Positions 51,803 to 63,665 of a stretch of DNA of 64,000 bases are shown here, one piece after another. The position numbers were made by a program, and so were the translations under genes. Under the pieces are notes generated by a model. It saw only the letters and a program-made list of their open reading frames with translations, was not told where the DNA came from and made no database searches. Position 1 is the stretch's first letter. Every line of letters starts with the position of its first letter. The stretch comes from Nyssa sinensis (lineage: Eukaryota > Streptophyta > Magnoliopsida > Cornales > Nyssaceae): positions 6,191,501 to 6,255,500 of the forward strand of contig CM018041.1 in NCBI GenBank assembly GCA_008638375.1, given 5' to 3'.

Positions 51803-52006
51803 TGTGCTAACATGATCTTAGCATTACCTCTAGAGGGCTCAAATGATAAATGATTTTTCTTTGAAATGATTTCTTGACAATAATGCTGGTTGGAGGTTGT
51901 TCAACTCCCAATCCAAATTCAAAGTTATACACTTGACCAAATTCCGATAAATCTGGCACTCCCTGTTCAATATTAAATCATCAAATCTCAAAACTATTGA
52001 CAAGGC

Positions 52007-52064
<58 letters not shown>

Positions 52065-55000
52065 TCATCAAATCTCAAAACTATTGACAAGGCCCCTATA
52101 TATATATATATATATATCATTTCGTAGTGTAAAAGAATGACAATTTAACTCCATTTACTAAGACTTTAGAAAGTCACGCGTTAACGCATTCCTTTTCTTA
52201 TTGATTTGGGTGATACTCATTCTTATTAGAATGTGTTTTAAAAAAACCTTATAAAATCTGATTAAATTTAAGACAGTGTTAGGGGTAAATTTAATAATTA
52301 AATGATCAATTATATATTTTACATGTTATTTGTTAAATATAAAATAAGACTTCACATACAAGTGTGAAAGTTATGACCATAGGCAACTTCTGTTATTTTA
52401 ATTAAATTGACCTTTTTCATTTAATATATTCTATTTACTAGACATTTAGGTCATTATTCACATATTTTAATAACTTAGAAATTAATGTTGAATATAAATA
52501 TCCAAAAAAAAAATGTATTTCTCCCAAATGTTGTCTTCATTTTTTTAATGTATATCATTATTTTACCTCTTAAATGAGTAGAATACTTGAGTGTCCTAGT
52601 GTGATACCTCTTAAATAATTTTATTCTTTGACATTTCATAGGATTAATGTTCATTTTTTTTTTCATCATCAATGATTAATACAACAACATATTATCTTGT
52701 AAACTTATCATACTTTACCCCTACATACTCTTTCAAAATTATTTTCTTCATTTTTATTATAATTTCTTAATTTAATATTTTTTTGTAATTTTAAATTAAT
52801 TTTTACATATTTTTTTGGTTAATTAATTTGGTGATTGAGTCACGCATCTATTCAGTTTACACTGATGAATTAGCAGTGTTATATTAATTTTCTATCATAA
52901 TACTGTCAACTCATCTGTATAAACTTTTTAGATAAAAAATTTTGGTCAGTATAGATTACTCATTTAGTTAATGCTCAAAACGTTAATTTTTTTTTGTAAC
53001 GTCCGTAATTTCGAAATTGATACCTACTATTATTTATCAAGTAGGATTAAACGTCAAATTTCATACACGTGTACCGATTTCACGTATCATTTAAATTACA
53101 AAAAAATATAATATAACAACGAAATATGAATGTAAATTAAATATTTTAACTTAATATATTTCAAACACTATTCGTGAGGTGTGATTTTATAACTTTGACT
53201 AAGAATGTGTATGGTATAATTTCTAATTTCACTGATAGAGTGGGCCATGCTTACCGCAATGAGCCATAAATTTATGTATATTGTGCTACGCATGAAGGCC
53301 ACGTGCTTATTTTGGACAAAACGCTGGATTCAAACCGCGTTTATGATGACAAGTAAAAGCAAAACGCCGTTAAAAAATATGATTAAGTGGAAGCGGCCTA
53401 GTGCTCCACAGCATTGCTTACGTGAAGACAGTTGGCAACTATTACCCCGCGCCGTCCGATCTGTTTTGTCATCAGGATAACGCGCAAACGACTCCCACAA
53501 ACCAACAATGATTGGAACACCCTACCGTCCGATCAATCAAATCCTTTCACGTCTTTGTTTCCATTTTTTAAAACACACTGGTCTTTTCAGTAAGCACCCA
53601 GCAGGCATGGGCAGTAACAGTGTAAAACAAATCACGTAAGAAATTATCGAAATGTTCCAAGTCCTCGAATCAAATACCATGATAAATTAAGTGAATATTT
53701 GAAAATTATCAAATGATCCGAGATGTCGAATCAAATACCATAATAAATTAAGAGAATATTTGAAAATTATCGAATGATCCGAGACGTCGAATCAAACACC
53801 ATGATAAATTAAGAGAATATTTGACGATACGAGAAATGACAAAAGAACGAGTTTCACTTATGATTTTAAGATAAAAATATAAAAAATGAAACTAAAATTT
53901 TGTATGTCCCCGATAATTTTGGCCGAAAAATATGCGATCGAACGAGTACTGAGACATGTTAGAAATATAATATATTTGATTTTTAAAATATAAAAAAATA
54001 GCTCTCGTATATTTGACAGTTTCTGATTAGTTGGAACCATTGATTTGATCTCTGATATAGTATTATATAATAATTTTCCACCGTTCTATATGCGAGCATG
54101 TGACTATTTTTTGGAAAAATTATTCATGAACTACATTGGACCAATACTCCAATTATATCACACTATACTAATAACTTGTCTGTTTATTTTGAGAAATTAT
54201 TTTAATTAGTATGATAATATGGTGTGACGATCTCTGATTTTTTAGTATCTTATTACGTCTGTATGAAATTTACTACACAACTAAAATCAAAGATTGCGTG
54301 TAAAAAACTTATAAATAACTTTTAGTCAATATAAGGATAGAAACAAGTTTTTCCTAATTACCAACTTCTAATCAACTAAAATCAAGGAATGCGTGTAAAG
54401 ACCTTATAAATAAATTTTAGTCAATATAAGGATTGAAACAAGTTTTTCCTAATTACCAACTTCTAATTGGAGTGGTCAGTTGATTAAATCAATTGATCTC
54501 ATCCATAAAATAATAACTCTTATTTGAACAAGATGTCTAATTATAAGAAGATAAAAAGAAATTTCTCGATCGGTCTAATCCGTAGAAAAGTCAATAAGTC
54601 AGGTTCACTTATTTAAAAAAATAAATAATAAATTACACTTACATTTTTTAAAATTTCTGACAATTACACTAATCTTTTATGAGATTTTTGAAATTATATT
54701 AACCTAGTTTACTTTTACTGATAAATTATAAATATTTTCTTTTAGTCAATTTTTTTTAAAAAGACAAAATTGTCCTTTCAATTTTTTTTTTAATTTTGAC
54801 CAATTTTTTCTAACATTTTATAAAGATTTTTTTTTATTTATATAAAAATAAATTTAAAATTTTAATCAATATTTGTTTGAAAATGAAAAAATTATTAAAA
54901 ATATGGTCAAAATGAAAAAATGTTAAAAAAATTAAATAAATAATTTTGTCATTTAAAAAAAAATTGACCAAAGAAAATATATTTGTGTCATATAAAGTAA

Positions 55001-55414
55001 GAAAAATTATTATAATTATCAAAAATCTCATTAAAAATTAGTGAATTTATTATTAAAAAAAAGTTACCATTACATATAAATGGGTTAATTGATGCAACAA
55101 AACTGTGTTATCATTTTCCTTCATTAATTCATTTTTCTAAAATTAAAAAACAGAAAGAAAAAAAGAAAGAAAGAATCAAGAAACACAAAAGAGAAGAGCT
55201 AGTAGAGAAACTCACATCTTTGATATCTTGGTCAGTCCAGAAACCCGTTTTCAGCATCGTCGCTGCAACATAGATTGCCAAGCTTATTTTCTTTGCAAAC
55301 TTGTGAGTTGCCTCTGTTACACTCAATCCTCCAGCACTGTGCCCCACCAAAATTACCTGTTATATATATATATATACCAGCTTGAGTTGCAGCTATATAT
55401 ATACACCAAACTGA

Positions 55415-55451
<37 letters not shown>

Positions 55452-55734
55452 GAAGGACCTGTTCATTATCGGGCAAAGCAGACATGAAGTCCAAGAGTGG
55501 TTTATTATAATCTTCAAAAGAAAGAATGGTGTTGGGGTCGGATCGATCAATTCCAGCACTTTTGAGGTCAATACAGGAGACTTTGTAGCCGGAATTCTCC
55601 ATCAGACATTTGATTCGGTACCAACACCACCCTCCTCCGCTGACACCATGAACTAAGACGAAGTGTGGCGTCAAGGGGGTTTCCTTCATTTGAACAGCCT
55701 CCTCTCCCATGGCTTCTCCCATCTTTATCAGCAT
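51370..55734 (-). CDS. MES17: Methylesterase, MES17-like (methyl-IAA esterase family), four exons
   Basis: Exons on the minus strand: 55734-55459, 55356-55216, 51962-51828 and 51648-51370. All joins are phase 0 and the product is 276 aa, typical for the family. It is an alpha/beta hydrolase: the HG oxyanion start (FVLVHGVSGGGWCWY, about 25-39), nucleophile Ser in VGHSAGG (exon 2), Asp in exon 4 within MYDNVVKPEQQ, and His in ESDHSPFF. GVPDLSEFGQVY and PPSEVFVLESDHSPFF match the MES17 clade, whose Arabidopsis member hydrolyses methyl indole-3-acetate to free auxin in the cytosol. The substrate here is inferred from clade. Met1 or Met5 could start; Met1 is chosen as first. Intron 2 is 3.25 kb and filled with repeats and a foldback element, while introns 1 and 3 are short and partly AT/GA microsatellite. 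The third-intron acceptor is an unusual TATATAG. Confidence 0.93.
51649..51827. repeat. AT and GA microsatellites filling MES17-like intron 3
   Basis: (AT)n at about 51651-51696, (AT)n at about 51749-51764 and (GA)n at about 51764-51800 make up most of this 179-bp intron, including its acceptor side. Confidence 0.85.
51968..52120. repeat. Duplicated unit split by an (AT)n array, intron 2
   Basis: 'tattaaatcatcaaatctca' followed by 'aaactattgacaaggcccct' occurs at 51971 and again at about 52060. The copies are separated by an AT array of about 50 bp and followed by another AT array. Confidence 0.85.
53226..53640. other. GC-richer island in MES17-like intron 2
   Basis: Contains 'ccgcgccgtccgatctgttt' and 'ccctaccgtccgatcaatca' in otherwise AT-rich intron DNA. 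Text of this kind ('ccgtccgatc') is common in plant gene promoters, so it may be a relic of an inserted promoter or transposon. The 77-codon open frame inside has no recognised homology. Confidence 0.3.
53637..53825. repeat. About 62-bp tandem repeat, three units
   Basis: Each unit has 'aattatcraaatg-tcc', 'tcgaatcaaayaccat' and 'ataaattaagwgaatatttga'. Units start near 53640, 53704 and 53767. Confidence 0.85.
54275..54470. repeat. About 98-bp tandem duplication, intron 2
   Basis: Two near-identical copies, each with 'aactaaaatcaa', 'gcgtgtaaa', 'tttagtcaatataaggat' and 'caagtttttcctaattacca', then 'acttctaat'. Confidence 0.9.
54620..55065. mobile_element. AT-rich foldback element, copy in MES17-like intron 2
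   Basis: The left arm ('aataataaatt', 'atgagatttttgaaatta', 'tagtcaattttttttaaa', 'gacaaaattgtcc') is mirrored as its reverse complement in the right arm ('ttttgtcatttaaaaaaaaa', 'attgaccaaagaaaata', 'caaaaatctcatta', 'aatttattatt'). The whole unit is about 445 bp and would form a long imperfect hairpin. It is the clearest member of the family in this window. Confidence 0.75.
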
Positions 55735-55773
55735 CTCCGCTCTCTCCCTCTTTCCCCTTCTGTTTCTGATTCT

Positions 55774-55781
55774 TATTTATA
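55774..55781 (-). promoter_or_regulatory. TATA box of the MES17-like gene
   Basis: TATAAATA on the minus strand, 40 bp upstream of the start codon, implying a very short 5'UTR if used. Confidence 0.55.
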
Positions 55782-57549
55782 GTTGCAATAATCAGTTAAT
55801 TAAGTGGTTGGAATGACTGGGAAATGAGAGCACTAACACGCAAGAAAATACTTAAGTGGGACTAGAGCACTAGCGCAAATGTGTATCCTTACACTAGCAT
55901 CATGTCACATTTTTTAGTGATTTGTCACGTTGTGTTTGAAAAAAAGTTCTTAAATCAAATTGAGAACGGTCGCACTACTGTAGCGGTGTGTATTTCCAGT
56001 GATATCATGTAATTTTTTAGTGAGTCATATTAAATATGATGCAGTATCATTGACAATGTACAACGTCAATTGTCACATTGTAGTATGCAAAGTTCTTGAA
56101 CGTGATTAATTCCAATAATATCTTGCTATGTAAAGAAGGGCGGAACTACTAGTAAGCTTTTCCAGACTATAACCTCCTAGTGAACATATAAAATTGTGAA
56201 TTTTTTAAATTGATTCATCCAAAATTTTCGTTTAATTTAAATTTTATCTTATTTCTTTTATTTTTCACTTAAAATTAAAGCACACCTTCAAAATCTTGAC
56301 TAAACCCAATTTTTACTGACCATTTAACTTAGTTTTCAACCATCGATGCTCTGGGGCCCACTTATACATTGGATCACAGCCGGTTGATTTACTGGACTCC
56401 ATAAATTTATCAAGAATTTCAAAGGGGGAAATTCAAAATGGTCAGCTACAAAGAAGCTTCATCAATGCATTGCATTGGTCAAAGGTTTCACTGTCATGGA
56501 ACCGATTCACCGAATTGCGCTATTTGCACGGAGGTATGCATACAAATACTCATATATATGGTATTTTATCTGATAATTAAATTATTATGCATTTCTTAAA
56601 AATAGATTATCTTTGGAAATGGTGATTTGTCATTGAATACAGCAGCAAGAATTTGGGTATGTTTGCTTCTAAATTAAAATAATTGATTTTAATAATATGA
56701 TTGTCGGCTTTTTATGATTTTTTATTTATTTTAATTAATTATATTTGTTTGTCTATCCTTATATTGCAGGCCTGCCAATGTCCTACTTTTTTATTTATAT
56801 ATTGATCGATCACTGATATATATATATATATATGTATATGTATGTATGTATGTATGTTGTATGTACATGTGTATATATATATATATGTTTATGTCTGTAT
56901 CAAAGTTAAGTTAGTGATACACACACAAACACACACACATATTATTAACATACTCCTGTCCTTCAAAGAATGTCCATCTTAAAATTTTTGATTTTTTAGG
57001 GGAAATACATTTACACTGAAGTATAAAGTATAAATGTGCAAACTAACCTACAAAATAGGGAATTACATTGTCAAATTGTTTCAAAAAAATTCCAAAACTA
57101 CACATTGATAGAGATAATTTAGGAAAGATACAATTTTTATATCTTCACTTTTAAAAAATAATTATTATTATTATGGAACATTTCAAATTTAAAAATTAAT
57201 AATATTTGTAGGATGAGGAGTATATATCAAATGATAGATCTAATTATGTATCTCATGCATTAATATAAACATTATTAGTTGAATTTTTTTTTTCTTTTTT
57301 GAAAAAAAAATCATATACGAAATGAATTACACTAAATTAGGGTTTTAAGAGAGAAGTTATTCATGATAATTAATTTCAAGTCGATGAATAAATAATCACG
57401 TGTATAAAATAATTTATAATGACAAATTACACGTGACACTTAGTATGAATAATATCTAAATTAGACCTTCACGAGTTGATTCGTGTGTGTACACTTCAAG
57501 TATTCAAATAACTTTACTAAATATTATACATGTTTATTTACAGTACAAT

Positions 57550-57592
<43 letters not shown>

Positions 57593-57704
57593 TGGAATCA
57601 CCTGAGTAAAAATTCTTTAATGGTTGATATATTAGTGCGTCAATTTGTCATATCGATCAATGATATCAAGTCATATTATAAGTTAATTGAGTATTTAAAA
57701 ATTA
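55782..57704. other. AT-rich spacer upstream of the MES17-like gene
   Basis: No gene was recognised. AT/GT microsatellites occur near 56815-56890 and a long (AT)n at about 57551-57588. Confidence 0.5.
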
Positions 57705-58215
57705 AAATTAATATATATTGACCTCTTATGAGAATTTTTTATAATTATATTGATCTCTTCTGAAATTTTTGAAATTACACTGACCTTCTCCTGCTTAACT
57801 TAATAATATTCAAATATTATCCTTTAGTCAAATTTTTCTTTAAAATGATAAAATTATCCCTTTAATATTTTTTTTTGAATTTTTAAAATCTTGACCATTT
57901 TTTTTTTTCATTTTGCAAATAAATATAGATAAAAATGTTCATTTATATTTATATAAAATTAAAATAATTTATTTACCTTAAATTTATTTTAAAATAAAAT
58001 AATAAATAAATTTTTTTAAAAAGTTAAAGAATTCAAAAAAATATAAAAATAAATAAATAAAATAAAAAATTTTGTCATTCTGAATAAAAAAAATTTTGAT
58101 TGGACAAGATATGTATATATTGTCAGATAAAATATGAAATATAAATATAATTTTAAATTTTTTATAAAAATTAATGTAATTGTAAAAAACTTTTAAAAAA
58201 ATAAGTATAATTTAT
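57705..58215. mobile_element. AT-rich foldback element, distal copy
   Basis: The left arm has 'gaaatttttgaaattacact', 'tagtcaaatttttctttaa' and 'atgataaaattatcccttta'. The right arm has 'ttttgtcattctgaataaaa', 'aatttttataaaaattaatg' and 'taattgtaaaaaactttta'. The arms are mutually reverse-complementary and match the copies at 54620 and 62710. Confidence 0.65.
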
Positions 58216-58640
58216 CTAAATTAATAATATAAAATTTATACGTTAATTGAGAAATATTACAATCATTAAGAGTATCATTACTCAAAATTTAATTATCAAA
58301 TATATTACATATGTCAATATCATGTGTGATTATGTTAGCACAATACACGTGTCAACCTAATAGTAAATTTTCATTATTCGGACCTTACTCTAACATTTTT
58401 ACTCAGGGCATTGAAAAATTACTCCACAATCAGGAAGCAATCATGATAATCTATCAAGTTGTGACTTTTACATAAATTTCAGAGAAAGTACGGACATAAA
58501 GGTTAAAAGCCAGTGAAAAAGGAGCTGGAATAAACTGCTTTACTTGGGACAGTTAACATCGTAGTATCATACTACACAATCAATGATTGACAGCTTTATG
58601 CAGCTTTTTTTTTTTTTATATATCTATATATATATATATA
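58216..58640. other. AT-rich spacer
   Basis: No gene was recognised. A poly-T/AT run lies at about 58606-58643. Confidence 0.5.
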
Positions 58641-58645
58641 TATAA

Positions 58646-58790
58646 ACCCTCGTGATAGGTGAGTTGGTTAAGTTAATTGCATCTCTGGATTCAACCCTTT
58701 TCCCAAGTCACCATATCTGTACGTAAATTGTGGGCGATTGGTGAGTTTATTTGAATTAATTTTGATTTAAAACAAAATAAAAGATTTCCC
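58646..58790 (+). mobile_element. tRNA-derived SINE
   Basis: Starts just after an AT run with 'aaaccctcgtgataggtgag' and 'ttggttaag' (A box), then 'tctggattcaaccctttt' (B box) and a short body. It does not fold as a tRNA. Confidence 0.55.
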
Positions 58791-60132
58791 AATGTATTAG
58801 AAAATGGAATAAGAAAACATCCATGGTCCAACAGAGGAACAAAATGAAGGGAAAGAAATTCGGGTGGGGATAGAAATAGAAAAAAAAAAAAAAAGGAAGG
58901 AAAAGAGATCCAAAGAAAATATGGGAGAAAAATTAGTGGGGAGCTTCTATGCTACTCAAGTGCAAATTAAGAATGATTTGGAAGTAGTTTCGGTTTTAAT
59001 GAGGGTGAATATAGAGAATATGCAAACTCTTCATAATACAATTTCCGTAAATTAGAGAGTCCAGTTCTAAATTGTTCACTTGCTTTTATTTTGTATATAT
59101 ATGAGTCCCATTAATTTTGTTTTTTTCTTTTTTATCTTTAATGTAAAAATAAAATTTATTGTTAATTATAAAAATATCATCTGAGACCGAGGTCTTATTC
59201 GATATGACAAAGTCTTCTCTTTTTACAAATATTGTTTAAACTTCGAAACTCAACGTATGCGCATACACTTCAGTAGATTTTTTTCTTTTTCATCATTGTA
59301 CTCAATATATATACAGAGAAAAAATATATATATCAACTAGAAGTGTATCTTTTACTAAAAATATTTAGTTAACCACAACTAACTTAGTTACATCTTTTAG
59401 TAATAAATTATAGAAAAAGCTTACTTCTGACCATTGTGAGATAGGATTTATGCATCCAACTGATTTCAAATAATTTAGATGAGTTTTATTGAGTTAATTT
59501 TTACTTACTTTTTGGGCCGTAAAGCTCCTAATATATTTGGGATAGACATTTAATAAAAGAATTTAAGGCTCAAGAACACCTTACAAATTAATTGAAAGTG
59601 GGGGATAGAAAAAAACTTAGGTGGGCTGTAGCTTTCGCTTGCCATAGACTTTTAGGCCGGAGACCCCTCCATTGTGTCATTGTGTTTAATTGTCCCTTGG
59701 TTCTCAATAATGCACTTGTCAAACATCAAATGTCAAAGCAGCAAAACAAATATATACTGAATTTTCTGAGTTGTATGCCTCTAATATGAGAAACAAAAAG
59801 GGATTCATACATACATACATATATATATATATATATGATTTATGTATTTTTCTTGTTAGCATGCTGCATAATTATATATGCATTCGTTAACATATTAAAA
59901 CTTGCAATACACTAAAATACAAGTATAATATTGTAAAGATAATTGATACAATATATGTATATATGGCAGTGGCTTCAAAACTGTCTGCTTAAACTGAGAA
60001 AATGATAAGCATGAGACGCCAAATGGCACTGTCGGCAATGCTTCAAAATATGAAAGCTTTCCTAAGTTCAAGCTCAAGTTAACGATTATTAATTTTCAAC
60101 CCCCAAAACATGCACGCTTTCATTTTCCAGTT

Positions 60133-60133
60133 T

Positions 60134-60192
<59 letters not shown>
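60133..60192. repeat. Palindromic compound microsatellite (AC)n(AT)n(GT)n
   Basis: (AC)n followed by (AT)n and (GT)n. The AC and GT arms are reverse complements around an AT centre, so the tract can extrude as a cruciform. Confidence 0.9.
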
Positions 60193-60196
<4 letters not shown>

Positions 60197-60581
60197 AGGG
60201 GGACCAGAGGGTTAGCTTTCGTGGACTGAACATCTTTTATAAGCTTTCATTCTTCTTCTTGAAGTTACCAAGAATAATTCTTGGGTACAGCATTTAAGCT
60301 ATTCATTCTTCCAGGATCTTGCCTCATATTTAATTATATGTAAATTGTGGTGGACCATCATCACAAATTTAATAGTATATCCGGTCCTGTGGAGTCCTCC
60401 CTGTGGTGGCAAGGAAAGTTTTTCATGTATAAACAAATACATATACATACATACATAAATATCTATCTATCTATATATATATATATAGGTATATATATAT
60501 ATATTCTTACGTGTGGGTATCATTGTTTAAAGTTTGCCAAAGTCAACAACACAGATTTAAAATTTCCAAAGGAGCCATTCT

Positions 60582-60587
<6 letters not shown>

Positions 60588-60653
<66 letters not shown>
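60588..60653. repeat. (CT)n(AT)n microsatellite
   Basis: About 25 CT units followed by AT, then GTAT repeats to about 60680. Confidence 0.9.
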
Positions 60654-60731
60654 GTATGTATGTATGTAGTATGTATGTATAATAAAAGATAACTAGAAAT
60701 TAATAGTGCCATTACAAATAGTGCACATATT

Positions 60732-60764
<33 letters not shown>

Positions 60765-60994
60765 CCAAATAAGGTCGGCCTGTGTTAAATGGGAGCCAGC
60801 AATGAACTAAAAGTTGAATGGAGGCCTCCATTCACTACAAGTCAAGGAAATTGATATAATAATTTATATGTCAAGCTTTTGTTACAAAGTATAAGTGGGG
60901 ACCACAAAAAGATTGTTAATCTCACCAAATCACCATCCATGAAAAATGTGGTCCCTTTCGAACTTTGTTAAATTAAACAACCAAACATGCACCT

Positions 60995-60997
<3 letters not shown>

Positions 60998-61040
<43 letters not shown>
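60998..61040. repeat. (AT)n microsatellite
   Basis: About 21 uninterrupted AT units. Confidence 0.9.
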
Positions 61041-61043
<3 letters not shown>

Positions 61044-61956
61044 AAGATAAGTGATATGCTCTCCTTTATAAAGCTTTGGTGATAATATTTAACCCTTGAA
61101 AAGAAAGTGGAATGGATACTCGGATTCTAAAATAAAAAATTAAGATTGCTAATCTTCAAATAATGACGGTGAAAAAAATGCTTTCAAAAAAATTAAATGA
61201 AATGAGATAATCACAATAGGATAAAGTGTCATTGAGCTTAACAACGGGAGGGTAAAGTGTAATTTTTCTTTTAAGATTTGATTTATTTTTCAAATAAAAA
61301 AATGACGATATTTTAGTCATTTTATTTTTGTTAATTCCGTCAGTTTGATACTTCAATCATGACCCGAAGAGAGTTAAATCTCATATTTAAAATTGAGTAA
61401 CGCTAGGTGCATTTTATCAAATGATATCATCCGTCATAATTTTTTGTTTAAATTTTAAATAAAAAGATAAAACACATTTATTAATTATAAAAATACTATC
61501 AATACATCGAAGTAAACTAATTTAGTAAACAAAACTGGCATACCAAATATTTTCTATATTAAGTGTCAAGTGTATTTACCATCTTTACGTTAAGTTCGCT
61601 GCTATTTAGGAATACTTAAATCAAGTTGACTTGTTGAAGATGGAAAAAGAAAATTCATCTTTTTCATACAAACGACTCTATATCGAATCGCTATACGCAT
61701 ATAGTATTTAGAAATTTTTTTCCTTTCACATTTCTTTTAATAAAAAAAAAAAAAAAGGATAAAGCTGGGAGAACGAAGATGAATAGAAAAAGCGTTCTTT
61801 GTAAAGTAAGATGCACCAGGACCATTTTTATGTACGAATAGAGACTGCTGGATTGCCCATTAAATTTGTGGAAGAATAATGAAAACTTTTTGTCTTGAAA
61901 ATTATATGCAATATGCTAGTCAGTATGGCATTGGACTCTTGGGTAGGTATAGAATA

Positions 61957-61988
<32 letters not shown>

Positions 61989-62462
61989 TTGTGTGTGTAT
62001 TTTTGGATAAGTTATCTGATCATGTGCAGTTCTCTTCTGGGCCATGGCATGCAAAAAGATTGTTTGCCTTTGCGTACACAAATTTCTTGAGTTGAAAAGA
62101 AAAAAGTCATGGAGGCCCATTGTGATTGTGGAGATTCATGTAATATATATAGAAACAGTCTTCCAAGAAGAGATAGAAGTGGTGATCCCACCTTAGGTTG
62201 TCTCCATGAGTGCTTGACAGTACCTGCATTTTGCATCCCCCACATCCCCAAGTGGCGTAGAAAAATTATATGATAAGTTCATTCATACGCGTAATGGGCT
62301 AGCTTTTGCTTGGAAACTTGAGTTTGTCTCCCATTTCGGGAGAGAAACATAGCTTAGATTTGCGAGTTCATTCCCAAGTAATGTATATTGTGTCCCATAA
62401 ATGAATGAATGTGTTTGTGTGTATTACTGTGTGTGAGTCAACACACACACATGAGAAAAGAA

Positions 62463-62481
62463 GGGGGGGGGGGGGGGGGGG
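62463..62481 (+). repeat. Poly-G run of 19
   Basis: Uninterrupted G19 after an AC-rich stretch. Second long poly-G in the window. Confidence 0.85.
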
Positions 62482-62709
62482 CAACTGTAGGAGGGTAGTC
62501 AAGTTGTCACTGATTTGGTAGTACTTATGCTCCACAATCAATTCACATTTTTTGCAAATCTAGAACTCCCTTTTCACATTTTTTGTGCTTTGAGATTGTT
62601 ATATATATGGTATGTATTAGGAGTTAAGAACATTGAGGAGCAAATTTGCCCAAATGCAACAGTGAAAATCATTAACTTTAGAACTATTATGAATAAAAAA
62701 TAAAAGTTA

Positions 62710-63170
62710 AATTATGATGACTTTTTCCGAAATTTCTCAAGTGATACTAATCTCCTCTATTTTTACTCACAAATTATAAATACCTTACTTTTAGTCAATT
62801 TTTTTCAAAATGACAAAGTTGTCCCTTTTATTATTTTTTAAAATTTTAATCATTTTTCTAATTTTTTTCATTTTCAAATAAATATTAATTTAAATTTTTT
62901 TGACTAAAAAAATATAAGTTATTTATCTTTAATTTATTTTTATATAAAATGAAAAAAAATAGAAAATTTGATGAAAGTTGAAAAGAATATAAAATAAAAT
63001 AAAAATTACACTTTTATCATTTTTAAACAAATTTGGGCAGGACGGGAGGTAGCGTGTTTGTAGTTTGTCAGTAAAAATAAAGAAAGTTAATGTCATTTCA
63101 AAAATTTCAAAAAATATCTTTATAATTGTCATAAATTTTAAAAAATATCAATGTAATTTATCTAAAAATA
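62710..63170. mobile_element. AT-rich foldback element, copy near right edge
   Basis: The left arm has 'gaaatttctcaagtgatact', 'tcacaaattataaatacc' and 'tagtcaatttttttcaaaat'. The right arm (about 63040-63165) has 'gtcagtaaaaataaagaaag', 'ttaatgtcatttcaaaaatt' and 'aatgtaatttatct', its reverse complement. A short non-family segment ('gggcaggacgggaggtagcg', near 63036) interrupts the right arm. Confidence 0.65.
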
Positions 63171-63299
63171 AAAAAATGACTTTATTAATATTGTATGAGC
63201 TTATACCTCAAAAGTTACTTAAAAAAATATTTGATTTGTGTTTGCACCTTATTTTCTCAATAAAAATAGAAAGGTGACTCGGGCAGTGGGGTGTTGTTT

Positions 63300-63665
63300 C
63301 TTTTTAATAGCTTGGTTGTGTTTGGTTTGATTTATTAGTCGTACTTAATAATTTTTTTAAATTTAAGATAAGTTTTTCTGATTTGTTAAGTGTTTGATTT
63401 GATTTATTGACCACATTTAATCTAAAATTGACTTTTAAAAAAGTAGTTTAGTAGAAACTTTTTCAAAAAATAACCTAATGACACTTATTTATAACTGATT
63501 CAACACTATAATATCGTTTACGCAGTAATCAAATACATTTATCCAAACGATTAATAACTTAATTCAAACAATATTTTTTCACAACTACTTATTCAAAGTA
63601 CTACTTAACTCAAATCATACATTTTTTTTCAACTCATTCAAATGAGCACTTATTAAGTTCTACTG
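63300..63665. mobile_element. Possible MITE with diverged terminal repeats
   Basis: 'tttgatttattgaccacatt' on the left and 'aataacttaattcaaacaat' with 'cattcaaatgagcacttatt' on the right resemble the dispersed repeat whose tail also occurs in the 12170-13220 duplication. No clear target duplication was found. Confidence 0.35.

Larger units (their letters stand above)
58791..62709. other. Gene-poor spacer rich in microsatellites
   Basis: No convincing gene. Contains the compound palindromic repeat at 60133-60192, CT/AT at 60588-60653, (AT)n at 60998-61040, AT/GT near 61958-61999 and poly-G at 62463-62481. Open frames here are artefacts of these repeats or have no recognisable homology. Confidence 0.5.

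Noticed and set aside
51839..52120. Minus-strand frame rich in Ile-Tyr repeats
   Set aside because: It is a translation of (AT)n arrays. The true coding part here is exon 3 of the MES17-like gene in another frame.
53637..53825. CRISPR-like array
   Set aside because: Three contiguous 62-bp units without unique spacers, in a plant nuclear intron; a plain tandem repeat.
58864..59055. 63-codon frame starting with a Lys/Glu run
   Set aside because: Starts in a purine-rich low-complexity stretch and matches no known protein; no promoter or splice context.
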